Translations under genes and position numbers: made by a program
Notes under the pieces: generated by a model
Seen by the model: the letters and a program-made list of their open reading frames with translations, nothing else
Databases searched by the model: none
Told to the model about the DNA's origin: nothing
DNA from: Nymphaea colorata
Taxonomy: Eukaryota; Streptophyta; Magnoliopsida; Nymphaeales; Nymphaeaceae
DNA length: 64,000 nucleotides
Direction of reading: 5' to 3'
Assembly: GCF_008831285.2 (NCBI RefSeq)
Contig: NC_045147.1
Coordinates: 18,826,854-18,890,853 of the forward strand
Shown: positions 24,223 to 36,820 of the stretch, in pieces
Layout: the number at the start of each line of letters is the position of its first letter
Numbering within the stretch: the first letter of the stretch is position 1

Positions 24223-27200
24223 CCTAAATCTCCCCGCATAAATCTCAAGGTTGGGAAGTTAATGGAACCAGAATTTTCAATCAAGAATGCTGCAACTTCT
24301 TCCAAACCAGTGTATAGCCATCCGTCCAAAGATCAACATAAATCTGAATTCCATGAGTTGGACTTGCTCAAGAAAACATGATTCTATTGCTGACCAGTTG
24401 TTGGAAAGAGATTCGGTTCGATTGCAATGCATTTTTACATTCAAATCTCTGTATGAGTCGGAACATAATGCAAGTCCTACCAAAAAACTGAATTTTCTTG
24501 CACGTAGTGCACTTCAATTATGGTGAATCCAAAATAATACAAGCTACTTAGATCAAATCTGACCCAGACCCATTTTTTCCCAATGGGAAACACATACGGC
24601 ATCCAGGTAGGTTCGAATCCCAGCAAGCAACATAATATTTTATGTCAAGTACCCATTACCCCAGGTGTTGTTCGAAGTGATGAAAGGGGGAAGGTGAATG
24701 GTGTCATCAAGTTGACAACCCAAAGATCCAACTTGTTTGGGCAGGTAAGAGGTAAGAAGAAGAGATATTTTGAAGAGTCCGAAGTTTCGTATCTTCTCTT
24801 CTATTTTCGAGTTCAGGGCTTCTTTGGGGCCTAGGTGAGGAGCAGGATACTCGTCAATTAAAATGTCGTGCATCCATCATTTGCACCGTGCATCCATCAT
24901 TTGCACCTGGACTTTTACTGATCCACTAGCCTGACTAGTTATGTAATGCCCATCGAAGCTGGTCTAAGACTCTAGCTCAGACTTTTCCAACTTATTCTGA
25001 CGTTTGTTAATCTAGCAATGGAAATGTTTAAAACAATATTATTGCCTTAGAAATCGCTTAATCTTAAACCAAATCGGCTCATCGGCCCCCTCCACTGGTT
25101 CAGCTAAGTCAACTATGCATCAGTTTAAAATATTGAAGAAACACGTAAAATCAGTAACTAAGCTACATATAAGCTGACGTGGGAAGTTGCAGTTGCCCAC
25201 ACCAGCAACAATTTTTTTTTATATATATTGATGTCTTACAATTATTTACGTATTTATATGTATTGTGTCCCATAAGAAATGAAAATTTCTATGCCCTAAC
25301 CAAAAAATTCTAATATATTCTTATCACAATCAGACAAAATTATGAATATGTCAGGTGCTACAGGGAAAGAGTGAGTAAGACTTCACAGTATGTGCTATTC
25401 TTTGCATAAGCAAAGAACAGGCAGTAGCCACTCAAATCAAAAGGTCCATATCTTAAGTGTCGTCACCTTGTTAAGGGAAAATTCATGCACTTCTTCAGGA
25501 AACAGTGACGGAAAGAATTACGTGACAAAAGGCTTAGACATAGTATCTCTCCCTTTGCTGCCTCTCTCTCTCTCTCGATTTTACGTTATCTTGCTTTCAT
25601 CAGCAGTTCGCCATGCTCTTAAGTAGTTCATAAATTTGTGACCGACATTTGTTTTCTGTATGCACGCGCAATATTTGGTTCATTCGATGCAGTTCTGCTA
25701 ACATCATTCACGCATACATTTCGTCACGCGGCAGGTAAGAAAGGTAAACGAAATTTGCTTGATTTTGCATCCCTGCTTTTTAGATTTTTTTTTTTTTTTT
25801 TTTGCCGTTTTTTTAGGTCATGAATGGGAAGTAAGTGATTTCTTAGTATAGTTGGCAAACTCGCCGACGATTGAAGTTGAAAGTTAGCTGATCGTTCATT
25901 TACTGGGTCACGAGTTAGGGTTCGCCAAGTCACCTGAGATTATATGTTTTCTTTGCCATGCATTGTTGAATTTTGGTGTTTATTGATTTCCAAATTATGA
26001 AAATATTGTCACAAACCTTATTAAATATACATAAATACTCAATTACATGTTATCCAGTTTTAATTAAAGGAAAAATAAAATATGAAGTCCTGATAAACTT
26101 ACCTTCCTCATCTAATTAGAGAAAAAATGTACCATAAAAATGTAGGAGATAATTCCCCAAGTCGACGAGATCAATTCTGTGACCCGGCAAACCCAGTCTT
26201 ATCAAAAGTTTTGCCGTCTATGACTCTATGTTTAATAATGCCCTTCGATCTTTGTTTCATTCACAAAATTTAGTGATCTAAGTTCCTGCTGAATATTTCT
26301 TTACGGGTACGTAGTGAATTAATATATGTAATAGTATCTTATATATGGCCGATGATTTTTTTCATAAAAAAGGACGCTCGAGATTTGGGCAACTTAACAA
26401 AAAGGCGATTAACTTTTAAGAGCTTCGCAAAGAACAGTCTACTGACGGAAAACGTTGATTTTTTTATATAAAATGACAAAAGTTAGAAACCCACTCCTTC
26501 CCTGGTCGACAAATGGGTATTTTTTGTCATTTAAAAGTTTAAAAGTGATTTGTTATTTTGTTAAACATTAGACACCTTTTTGTAAATTTTTTTCCCCAAA
26601 TATTTCATCCTCCAACACAACAAAAAACTAAGAATGTATGTCAAACTTTTCCATCTTAGGGTGCATTTGTTTCTTCACGGAAATGAGTTTTCCAGGATCT
26701 TAAATCCATGAATTTAAGGTTGGACCTTAAATCCAAGATTTTAACATATAACCTGGATTTGATCTACATTAGAGAGATCTTCGGATTCATTAAACTGAAA
26801 ATCTTGGGAAGCACATCTTTTAATGCATCCTTGGACTAGGAGAAGCAACGAAACCGACACCTGATAAAATAAGGTGATCCGAACTTACACGAGTCCATTT
26901 AAGGGTGGCTGGTTTAGATCCAAATATGGATCGTTTCTTAATGAGAAGCGAAGAATCATACTTTGATCTACTCTTTTACTTGTTTAGACCCAAAATTTGC
27001 AAAGCTTTATCAGTTTTAGATCTGAAACGATTTCCTTAAACTAAATCCAGTCCATTTAGTACTAACCCATTCTTGTAACCTGAACCAAGTTCCTAAAACC
27101 CTCTATGAAAGAAGATACCTTTAAAACTTTTCATAGTTTACGACGTTTTCCATCCAACTTGATTCTATATATGTTATCTGTGCCTGTGCAGGCCTAATTT

Positions 27201-29300
27201 GGTTGATGTACATATCTAACATGCAGAAATATACAAAAAGATTTCGAACTACAAATTTGGTATTCGATCTACGGCGAATGGTATTCGGTTATTTGAAATA
27301 CTATGGAAATACGGACCAAATTGTGGTGAGTTGAAATTTGATCATTACAAAATCAACTATATATATCAAACACCACACTTTCATGGGTAAAGATAGGTAG
27401 AATATTTATGGGCTGCTCTCGAATCCACACTGGTTTCCATATCTTATCTTGATTCTAAGTCTCTTGTCCAATCAGATCGATTGGTGCCAATAAATTTATG
27501 TCAGTCTTGATTTGAAACTTCCTTTCTAGTTTGTATATCAACTAACGCCTACAGCGTTGGCAGTATAAGTTATTATGAGGTCTATTCTTATATAGTCATG
27601 CCAAGTCCTTTGTAATATAATATGAGAATACTTATATGTTAACAGTCTGGTTTCTCAGAGAATCGGCTTTACAAAGTGGTGTTGCTTAAGATGATGAAAG
27701 GCATCGTTTCCTTAAGATATGCTTCAAGCTTGTACCAGAAAAGATTCCTAATATTTTTCACTTCTTCTCTATACGTTGCAAGAGAATCGGAACCTTCGGT
27801 GCCTTGCTGAGTGAATCATTCCCATTTCACGTGATGGCTATGAAGCTTCGCCTGATCGCTTTGTCCAGGTTGTAACCATAAAGAAACACAATCAATTCAA
27901 GTCCCGACTGATCCCAAGCTGTCTACATGATTTGATTCTTTAACAAAACTGGTTTCCTGTTGACCGTTAACCTTTCTTATGAGCAACGGTAAAATCCCTA
28001 GATTGTTACAAGTAAGCCTCGTTGCAGGTCCGGAAACAGCTCTGGACTTCGGGGTAGGGGAAGCTTTGGCTCTCACTCACTTGGGCAGGTGGGTTTCCTT
28101 CTGCTCACCCGATAAGTATATGTACAGAGAGAGGGAGATAGAGAGAGAGAGAGATGTTTTACCTGCAGAGCACTGCCATAGAACTAACAAGATCACAAAT
28201 TTATTCCAAATTATTGCCTCGTGGACGAGTAGACAATCAATTGAAGTTTTAGCCCTGCTCTTCCAAAAGAAAAATGGACCTGTTATCCTGTGATGGAAGA
28301 TAGAATTTTAACACAAGATAAACTTCAAAGGCTTGGTTTTCAATTTGGCAAACAGATGTGCCAATTGTGAAATTGAAATAGAATCTAGTTGTCGTTTGTT
28401 TTTACAATGCAGTTTGTGGTTCAATCTTGTATAGCTATGTTCACAGGGTTTGTGGTTAAATTTTGTAATGTTTTGCCATTTGTTCATGTTAATAATATGG
28501 ATGGGAGCCTACCTCCCAGCAGTGTTGAACTTTAAGCCTCTCTTTTGCCTATGGAAGTTTTCTTCAACCCTATTTCCTTCACACTACCTATGGAAGTTTT
28601 CTGTCTCTAAAGTGTTCAGCATCATCCGAAAGCCCTGCCCAATCATCTAAAGCTTCATAAACATTGGATTGCTCAAGAGTCTTTCATCTAGACAGCAGCT
28701 TTTCGCAAATGTACCAAAGTCTAGTTTAGAAATCAATGTTTCTAGACGATGTATTAATTTTGATCCCCTTTTGTATTTACAAAAAGATATAATCTGGCAC
28801 TCTACGCTTTCAACCTTCTTGCCCTTTCCCAAGTTACCAGGGTTGAGTTCTCTTTTTATCCAGAGCGATCGACTCATTAAGCATTCTGGTCCTTTATGGT
28901 TGGTCGCGTCCCTACCTAAGTAATGAAGTAAACTGATGCCAAGAATTTAGGATCCTGGTCGACCTTCGATTCGATGCTCTTATTATTGGTGTTTCGTCTG
29001 GTGGGCAGAGCCATTTTACAGTTTTACTGCTTCGAAACCAAAGAACGTGAAGGAAATATCAGCAGTAAAGATCTCAGAGGCACAGGTTGGGATAATCTCC
29101 CATTTCGCAAACGACGGAAAGTCTTTCCTCGAAAGCTTTCTACGGTTAGTTCCAGTTGGTAAGAAAAAGAAATCGCTCGAAGGGTTGAGAAAGAAAAGGC
29201 TTTTTCTTTTCTTTCTTTTTTTACGCGTCCGTTCGCCTTCTTTGACTTGGGTTGAAGGTCTCTGACACCAACAAACTATCTGTGTAGGGACGAACGCAAT
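24223..29300. other. Intergenic stretch without a recognisable gene
   Basis: About 5 kb. A small direct repeat of GCATCCATCATTTGCACC lies near 24870-24907, a T-run near 25785-25803 and a GA microsatellite at 28125-28154. Sequence near 26650-26830 (ATGAATTTAAGGTTGGACC and related motifs) resembles 37130-37330, suggesting two copies of an AT-rich dispersed repeat. No coding chain was recognised. Confidence 0.5.
28125..28154. repeat. GA microsatellite, imperfect
   Basis: A 30-base run of mostly GA dinucleotides, interrupted by GGGAGATA. Confidence 0.9.
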
Positions 29301-29940
29301 CAAAATGGGCAATAAGCAGAAGTGAGAACCATACCTTCTTCACATACCGAGTCAACCTTTTTCAGTTTTAATCAATTTTATGCAAGAATAGAAGGAGAAG
29401 GAAACGATGGAGGAGGTAGTTGGCTTCTCGTCCCACCAGTGTTTGTATGTCTCACCTACTCCCTCTGCCTCCTAAGTTCTTTTTTCCACCAAGATAGATC
29501 AGTGTTTCGGTTCTTTTTTTCTTGTTCCTCTTCTTTTTTTTGGGGAGGAGGCGGCAATTTTTTCGTCCTGCAATTATCACTTCTGTCGATTGCTCGATAT
29601 TCGTCAGTTTTTTCAAGATAAGAAGAAGGTCTTCTGGTTCCGGGAATTCTAGCCGTGCGATCGATGAATTGGCCTTGTTTTTTTGTTGGGGTTTTGGTCG
29701 AAGAGTTCGCGGCTTATGGAATTTGGAATCTGGGCTCAGTTGTCGTTCTTCAAAAAATCGAATCGCGTTTGATATTTCGTGTGAATTCATTCTGCAATTA
29801 AACTAAGCTCACTCTTCGTACTCTGTTTGGGTTTTTTACTTTATAGGTAGCCTCTCTTTTTAGTTTCCTGAACTGACAAATCCTCTGGCAATTTAGGGAA
29901 TTAGTTATTAGATTTGAGTTTGGTAAAAAGGAAATAGAGA
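29301..29940 (+). promoter_or_regulatory. Probable 5' flank and leader of the PLAC8-family gene
   Basis: The 640 bases before the ATG at 29941 are rich in pyrimidine runs (29480-29550), common in plant leaders. The coding region is uninterrupted, so any intron would have to lie here. A polypyrimidine stretch ending TTTATAG near 29845 could be an acceptor, but no donor was fixed. No TATA box was assigned. ORFs of 94-112 codons on both strands have no recognisable domain. Confidence 0.4.
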
Positions 29941-31650
29941 ATGGCCTCAAACGCGGATGGCAAACACTTGGATGTTGTTCAGGAGGAAAGTGAGTTCGTT
30001 ATTGAGAACAAGACCCAGATTCCCTCTCATGCTTCAACATCAAACGGAGAACCCTTCCTCAGTGATCAGGAGACACTGGACGTATCCAATATCAGAAAAA
30101 AGTCTCATGGATTTGCGTTGAAGTTTCCGAAAGCAATGGAGATTGTAAGACTAGATTCTTCTCGCGTGCTAGCTTCGCCGTCTGCTAAATTCAAACGATT
30201 TGCAGAACAGAGGGATGAATTTTCTCGCTCAGTTTCATTCATTGGCGGCGATGAGGATAAGGATGGACGAGTACTGAGCGTGCCCTTTCTTGGAAAGATC
30301 AGTTGGGACTCTGTGGCGTCCGCTTCTAATAAATGGATAAGGGACCCCATGAACATGGCGTTGTTTGTATGGATTATAGGAGTCGCCGTGTCTGGTGCTA
30401 TACTTTTTATGGTCATGACCGGGATGTTGAACCATTCATTACGGAAGAAATCACAGAGAGATGCATGGTTTGAAGTTAACAACCAAATTCTCAACGCACT
30501 ATTCACTCTAATGTGTCTTTATCAGCACCCAAAAAGGTTCTACCATCTTATACTCCTGTGTCGATGGAACCGTGAAGATATTTTGAAGCTTAGAAAGATC
30601 TACTGCAAAAATGGCACTTACAAGCCTCATGAATGGGCACATATGATGATTGTGGTACTTTTGCTTCATCTTAACTGCTTTGCTCAGTATGCTTTATGTG
30701 GTCTTAATTGGGGATATAAGAGATCACAACGACCACCAATCGGTGTTGGTCTGTGTGTCTCTGTTGCAATTGCAGCTCCTGCAATTGCTGGCATATACTG
30801 CATTGTTAGTCCACTTGGAAAGGAATACTTATATGAAATGGATACTGAAGCACAAACTGTTTCCCAAGGCAGTCCCCCTAGTGTCAAGTCCCTTGAGAAA
30901 AAGTATTCTTTTGCTTCACAGGGTGATCAGAGTATTCCAGTGACGAATCCAGAATGGACAGGAGGTTTATTTGATCTTTGGGATGACATTTCAGTAGCAT
31001 ATCTTTCTCTGTTCTGCAGCTTCTGTGTCTTTGGATGGAACATGGAGAGGCTCGGGTTTGGAAACATGTATGTTCATATTGCCACATTCATTTTATTATG
31101 TTTAGCGCCTTTCTGGATCTTCAATTTAGCTGCCGTCAACATCGATAACGAGTATGTCAGAGAAGGCTTGGGAATTACAGGTATCCTACTTTGTGTCTTC
31201 GGTTTACTCTATGGAGGGTTCTGGAGAATTCAAATGAGAAAGAGGTTCAATTTTCCTTCCAATGGCTTCTGCTGTGGAAAGCCTGCAGTGACAGACTGCA
31301 TGCAATGGCTATTCTGTTGCGTTTGTTCCCTGGCACAGGAGGTTCGAACAGGTAATTTTTATGAAATTGAAGAAGATAAATGTTGCAGAAATCATATTGA
31401 GGATGGCAGCCAATTTAATTTTTCACCTGTAACTCCTGAAGATGGTTTAGTTCCATTGTTCAGATCTGGCCCCAGTTCACCACTTTGGGGTGGTATTCCC
31501 CTGTCTGAGATGAGGGCTTCAAGTCCTAATCTTGTCCAGAAGAACAGTCCAAGCACCGCGCATTCTTCAACGTCTGATGTTTTACACAGCAAATTTCAAA
31601 ATGATACCACTATGAGAGCTCCTGTTCCTAATTTGATTGAGAAGGAATAG
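29941..31650 (+). CDS. PLAC8-family (DUF2985 plus PLAC8) multi-pass membrane protein
   Basis: A single uninterrupted ORF encodes 569 residues. The first 135 residues are hydrophilic and Ser-rich, ending near KISWDS. Hydrophobic segments are at about 139-161, 186-197, 233-255, 268-290, 352-366, 377-398 and 409-428, so it is multi-pass. The segment around 140-300 fits the DUF2985 region found beside PLAC8 in plants. The segment 336-470 fits PLAC8, ending in the Cys-rich signature CCGKPAVTDCMQWLFCC (444-460) followed by SLAQEVRTGN. The C-terminal 95 residues are Ser/Pro-rich and probably cytosolic. PLAC8 relatives (FW2.2-like, PCR) act in organ-size control and metal transport, but this DUF2985 subgroup has no settled role. 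The ATG chosen is the first of the frame and precedes an acidic N-terminus. Confidence 0.88.
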   Translation: MASNADGKHLDVVQEESEFVIENKTQIPSHASTSNGEPFLSDQETLDVSNIRKKSHGFALKFPKAMEIVRLDSSRVLASPSAKFKRFAEQRDEFSRSVSFIGGDEDKDGRVLSVPFLGKISWDSVASASNKWIRDPMNMALFVWIIGVAVSGAILFMVMTGMLNHSLRKKSQRDAWFEVNNQILNALFTLMCLYQHPKRFYHLILLCRWNREDILKLRKIYCKNGTYKPHEWAHMMIVVLLLHLNCFAQYALCGLNWGYKRSQRPPIGVGLCVSVAIAAPAIAGIYCIVSPLGKEYLYEMDTEAQTVSQGSPPSVKSLEKKYSFASQGDQSIPVTNPEWTGGLFDLWDDISVAYLSLFCSFCVFGWNMERLGFGNMYVHIATFILLCLAPFWIFNLAAVNIDNEYVREGLGITGILLCVFGLLYGGFWRIQMRKRFNFPSNGFCCGKPAVTDCMQWLFCCVCSLAQEVRTGNFYEIEEDKCCRNHIEDGSQFNFSPVTPEDGLVPLFRSGPSSPLWGGIPLSEMRASSPNLVQKNSPSTAHSSTSDVLHSKFQNDTTMRAPVPNLIEKE

Positions 31651-32346
31651 AATCAGTCTCATTTGTTTCTACAATGCAAACGGAATCTAAAAGAACAAAT
31701 TGCTCATTCATGGCTTTTTGGTTTCATGTACAAAGTTCACCTCACTACTCTGGCATTTGTTTTTCCCTCCTGTAATATTTTTATCTTGTATGTTTGGATT
31801 TATTAGATTCCATTGGTTGTTGCTCATCTCTTATGGTTTACTATTGAAGACCAAGTATACATTGAACGGGAAAAGGGAGTGTCATCTTTCGGAGGGGTCC
31901 CCATTCCTTAACAGAATCCTAGATACGCCCTCTAGGGCACCTGAAAGCCCATACAGTAATACATTGTCACTGAATTTATCAAAGGTTTCCTTTCTTATAT
32001 GCATGGTGAAAAGCATAAGTAATCATCTTTTAGTTTGATGCTTTGGTTTTATGTCCCTCGGTGTGTTATCCCATTGAAAATTTGGGACCTGGTCAGGTAT
32101 CAAAGTCATGTTTTGGCAATGATTAACCTTCAAGACAAATAAATGGAAGTTACTTCTATTCTATCCTATATTTTTCTTTAATCTGCAGTTTGGTGTATCA
32201 TGCTACACATCTTCCACTAGATATTTTATGTAGAACTCTGTATTCAACAGGTACGACATCTCAGTCAAATTTTATTATTTTCTTCATATCTATTGTCTAG
32301 AAGATAATATATATTATTCATATATATTATGTATTTACATGTGTCA

Positions 32347-32364
32347 TCTCTCTCTCTCTCTCTC

Positions 32365-32399
<35 letters not shown>

Positions 32400-32460
32400 A
32401 GAGAGAGAGAGAGAGAGAGAGTATATATGCACACACACACACATAGAAAGAGAGAGAGAG
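32347..32460. repeat. Compound microsatellite (CT)n-(TA)n-(GA)n-(CA)n-(GA)n
   Basis: A (CT) run at about 32348-32365, a (TA) run to about 32396 and a (GA) run at 32401-32421 follow each other directly, then (CA) at about 32430-32443 and (GA) to 32460. The first three form a long inverted repeat that could fold as a hairpin. Confidence 0.93.
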
Positions 32461-33111
32461 GGTCTTTCCCTATGGTTGGTGGCATTTAGTTGGCAACTTA
32501 TTGGGGCTGTTTTCTCCCACTGGAGATTGTATATTCATGTGAAGAGCCTATTCCTGCTTCTTGTTTAAACCTCTTGACTGTCAATTGACACTTTGAGAGC
32601 ATGTGTTGAGGGATGAAATTTGTCTTTCCTTGCGCTTCCCAGGAGTTGAAAAAAGATCAGGTTCTGGTTATACTATCGAGATCCCAAGGATCCTATAAAA
32701 TGTTTGACAAAAACTGGTTTTTTATATCATGGGGTACAATTTCTGAACTTAATTGTGTGGATTTTCTAATATTTGATCTTTAGCTTTTTGTCATTTTGAG
32801 CTTTCTGTATCTTTCTGACTAAGGATAATTATTTTTTATATTTGAGGCAAAAAAGCAAGGTCCGGGTTGCAGCATTAAAACGAACTGCAGTTTGGTGAAA
32901 AGTGTCATCAACCTGTTTAAATCCTTACAATGTCAGGCTGTTAGAAAATTTTGAGGTCTAGACATGAACTTCCAATTTATGTTTAGCTGATCTAACCGCA
33001 GGAATCAGTATCTTGAAAGATAGCTGTTTCTAAGCTTTTATCCCCATTAAACGGAACTATATCAGGGTTTGCTTCGTAGCTAGCCAAAAAACTGAAACAG
33101 AATTTGTTTAT

Positions 33112-33132
33112 TCACACACACACACACACACA
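33112..33132. repeat. (CA)n microsatellite
   Basis: About 21 bases of perfect CA dinucleotide repeat. Confidence 0.93.
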
Positions 33133-36100
33133 GAGCACCTTAATATTGTGTTAAAAAAATTTTGTATTCACCATGTTTGCGAAAAAAAAAAAAATCATCT
33201 GTACTATAATATTTTTTCTATAAAGTTCCCCACATTCAGTGCCCATGATATACAAAAATTCAAGGAAGATCAAATTATGGCCTTTCCTCTTTTTCTTGGT
33301 GTTGGCAGTTTCGAGTACCTTCTCCTCCAATTGCAGCAGATCGTTGGTGAAGTTCTGGAGGCTATCAACCAATCAGTGTTTTCATTAGAAGGAAAACAGA
33401 GAGATACAAATGTTATCAAAATCGGGCTACCAATCAGTGACAAATTCTTTCAATTCAAGCCGCTAATCCAAGCATGCCACCAATCAGTAGCAAACTATTT
33501 ACATTTAAACTTTTTTTTTATGTTTTTTCATTAAAAATAATTGTTCTAATTCATTCACAACCAGTTCAGCTGAATCAGTAAATCGGCCAATTGACAGAAT
33601 CGGCAGCTCCGACCATTCAGTTCACAAACTAATTGAATGCTGATTGAAAAAGATCAAAATGTGTGGAGCATTCATTCACAGAGGCACGATGGCTTGAAAG
33701 GAGGAAGCAGATTCACGTGGAGGAGAGGACGCACCTCCGTGAGTGAATGCTGCGCGGACATTTTGATATTTTCCCATTTGGCGCAATTTGGTTCACAAGT
33801 GAAGGCATCCTTATTATTGCAATAATGCAATCAATGATTCTAGCAGGTCGCAGTCTTCTGTGGCTACCTTCGCACAGATTCACAACCTTATTATTGCAAC
33901 AAATAATGCAGTCAATCATGCTCCAGTCTTTTCGTGGCGTGCCCATTGCACAGAGCCACAAACATTTATCACGACCTCTCTCAATCTTGATGAGGCTTCC
34001 TGTTAAGCCAAAACCACCACCAAAAACCGGGAAAAAGAAGGAGCAGATGCGCCAAAAGAGCTTTGCATTGTCTTGTCCCTTAAAGTTGATCGATGATCTG
34101 CTTTACTCTTTCTTTTGATGCCAAAATCCTTAATCAACACCAAGGCAATCGAAGCACTTAAATCAAATATTGATTATTAATCACAACGGATACTTAAAGG
34201 CAAGTGCAATTAAAAAACTGAACCCCAAACGTCACCCCTCCTCAATCAAAGGCTTTGATTTCGGTATATCTTCACACTGAAAAGGTGAACACCCCAAAAA
34301 AGGGAAACAAAAAGAAAAGTTATCCTCTTAATTGATCTGTAATTTGTTCATCATCTTCTACTTTGCTAATTCTTGCGAGGGAGCAGTTAAGCGGCCAAAC
34401 ATGGAGAACACAAGACCCACTGTGCCAAGCACTGCAGCTTACTAGCCTTTGCGGATTCAGTGGGCTTGGTGTGAGCCATCGGGCTCGTTGCCATCAGGTC
34501 ATATCTTGTGGGGGTCACTGTCTTTTTGTTTTTATCTCTTTCTATTTACTGGGATGGAGATGGTGATGTAATCGTCAAGAACGTCGCATTCATGGTGTTT
34601 TTAGATGTGGTTTGGCATCAAGAACACCTTGTGAGCTTTCCATGAATTTGGTTTATATATTGTTACTAATGCCAAATGAAATGTATGACAATAAGAACAC
34701 TGGTACAATGTTTCTTCATTAAGCACTATAGAGAATGGCTCTATCACGAAAATTGAAGTAAATTCATTAAGCACTGTAGAGAAAGTAGGTGTTTCTTTTA
34801 CGTGGTTAATATAGTTGGCAACTCTATGACTCGAACTCAAATCGGCGGCCAAGTCACGGGCAAGTCATGGGTGAGACAGACCAACTTTGACTAGTGGTCA
34901 GGTTTTCTAACGATTTAGGTTGACTCGAGCAATTTCAAAACTAACTGGTTTCGAAACTAACCAGATGAGTCTGCCAACTAAGATGTCTAAGTTTTTAAAA
35001 GGCAAAAATTTTAAAAAATAAAAAAGTTGGCCGCCATGGAAGGGCTAGTGGGAAGGAGAGCCCACTGGTTTCCCACTCGCCACCAGCCGCCCGACTCTTT
35101 GGCTTTTCCGGAGCACCATGGTGATCACGTGGGCACGTTTTACATTTGATAAGCTCAATTAGGTGGGTAGATCAGAAAACTAAATCGGGTTTGGACAAAG
35201 TTTATTATTTGATGTGCACCTGCCCATGGATTATGATGTTATTTATTAAGCATTTGCCTCAACTTTGAATTCTCTTTCTTTACCGGAGTTTGTGGCTCGT
35301 CTTGTGCAGGAAGATGTTCATTTTGTCATTCGGCTACAGCGGCGTCCTCCTTCTGCGGCTGGATGATAGTGTCTTTCTGTTCTTCCAATCTCTCTCGCCC
35401 CCTCTTATTTCGTTTTTTGTGAGTTGTAATGTATATTTTATCTTTTGCTTTTGTCTTGCAATTTGTTATTGTAATTAGGGGACTTCTTGTCTTTAATTTT
35501 TGTAATTAGAAGACTTCTTGTCCCTAAATTTTGGTATATATTCTCATTTTACGGGTTCAACTCTGAATTCTCATGTAAAAAATCAAAATCGGGTAGAATA
35601 TCAAACGTGAGTTGCATCCTTAGCATGTTACACATTAAAAGACATGAAAATTATGGTTGTAGAGGGAGAAGGCCACATTGCATATATCCACACAAGAAAA
35701 AACGAGCTCTTAATTGCGTTCTTTCTTTACTTTTTCTTTTTTCTTTTTTTTTTTTTTTAAGTTGGTGAGCCAGACGTAGAATTACCACTTGCTACTTAAA
35801 AAAAGAGAACCCAAACCCCTTCATGTTTCTTGGGACAAGGACTAAATTGGAGCCTCAACATAGTGCCAGTGTTTTGTCAACTCAGTTCACTTATTAACGC
35901 TCAAAAACATAATATCCATATGAATCAATTTAATGAGCCCCAACTTGGCAGCTTTACATGAAAACATGATTTAAAAAAAAAAAAAAAAAATCAAAACCAC
36001 CTACCTATTAAATTTTTAGCCATATGAACATTTTTTAAGCCACCGGAATTTGCAAAAAGATTAATTATATGAAACAAATTTGATCAAGTATTCTTCCTTT

Positions 36101-36463
36101 GAAACCTCGTTCATTGTGGCATGCTTGTGATAGAGCCATTAAAAGGTAGATGACCCTCGCGTGATTAAAGGAATAAATTGATTAGGATTATGTTGCGATG
36201 TGACTCTTTTGGAAAGGTTGAACCAAAGCTCTCCCATTCTTTGTTTTGATTTATTTTCCCCATGCCATAATGCAATGCCCATTGCCCATTCAAAGTGTGG
36301 TGGGCCGCCTTGCTTTTGCTTCTTCTCGAGAGTTCTACTAATATGGAGAGCCAAGCAGCATTGATGGGTAGGCGCCATACGTTGGACATGCTTTATTGCC
36401 AATAATACAGATTGTATTTTCAAAGCAAACTGTTGCTTGATTTTGCATTATATATGTTTGGGA

Positions 36464-36820
36464 TGGACCATTGTTGCCGTAATTCCGATGCAAATCGGCC
36501 GGAAAAGCTCACAATTAACAACTCAGGCACCAACCCCGTTCTTTTGTTGCCTGAGGTTTTTTTTTTCTCCTTTTTATTGGTTCATAAGTTTGCGGTCTAA
36601 TCTCGCTTTCCATTAAAGTGAAAGTGCACAACACTAACAATGGATCATTGTTGCCGTAATTCCGATGCAAATCGGCCGGAAAAAGCTCACAATTAACAAC
36701 TCAGGCACCAACCCCGTTCTTTTGTTGCCTGAGGTTTTTTTTTTTCTCCTTTTTATTGGTTCATAAGTTTGACGGTCTAATCTCACTTTCCATTAAAGTG
36801 AAAGTGCACAACACTAACAA
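36464..36820. repeat. Tandem duplication of 177 bp
   Basis: The segment from 36464 (starting TGGACCATTGTTGCCG) is repeated from 36641 (starting TGGATCATTGTTGCCG) to 36820. The second copy is about 180 bp and differs by a few substitutions and single-base insertions, chiefly in homopolymer runs. Identity is about 97% by eye, so the duplication is recent. No coding frame is seen in it. Confidence 0.93.

Noticed and set aside
24600-24640. GGTTCGAATCCC resembling a tRNA T-arm
   Set aside because: No acceptor stem, D-arm or anticodon arm could be built around it.
33148-33534. 128-codon frame (+)
   Set aside because: AT-rich, begins beside an A-run and CA microsatellite, with Phe-rich low-complexity translation and no domain.
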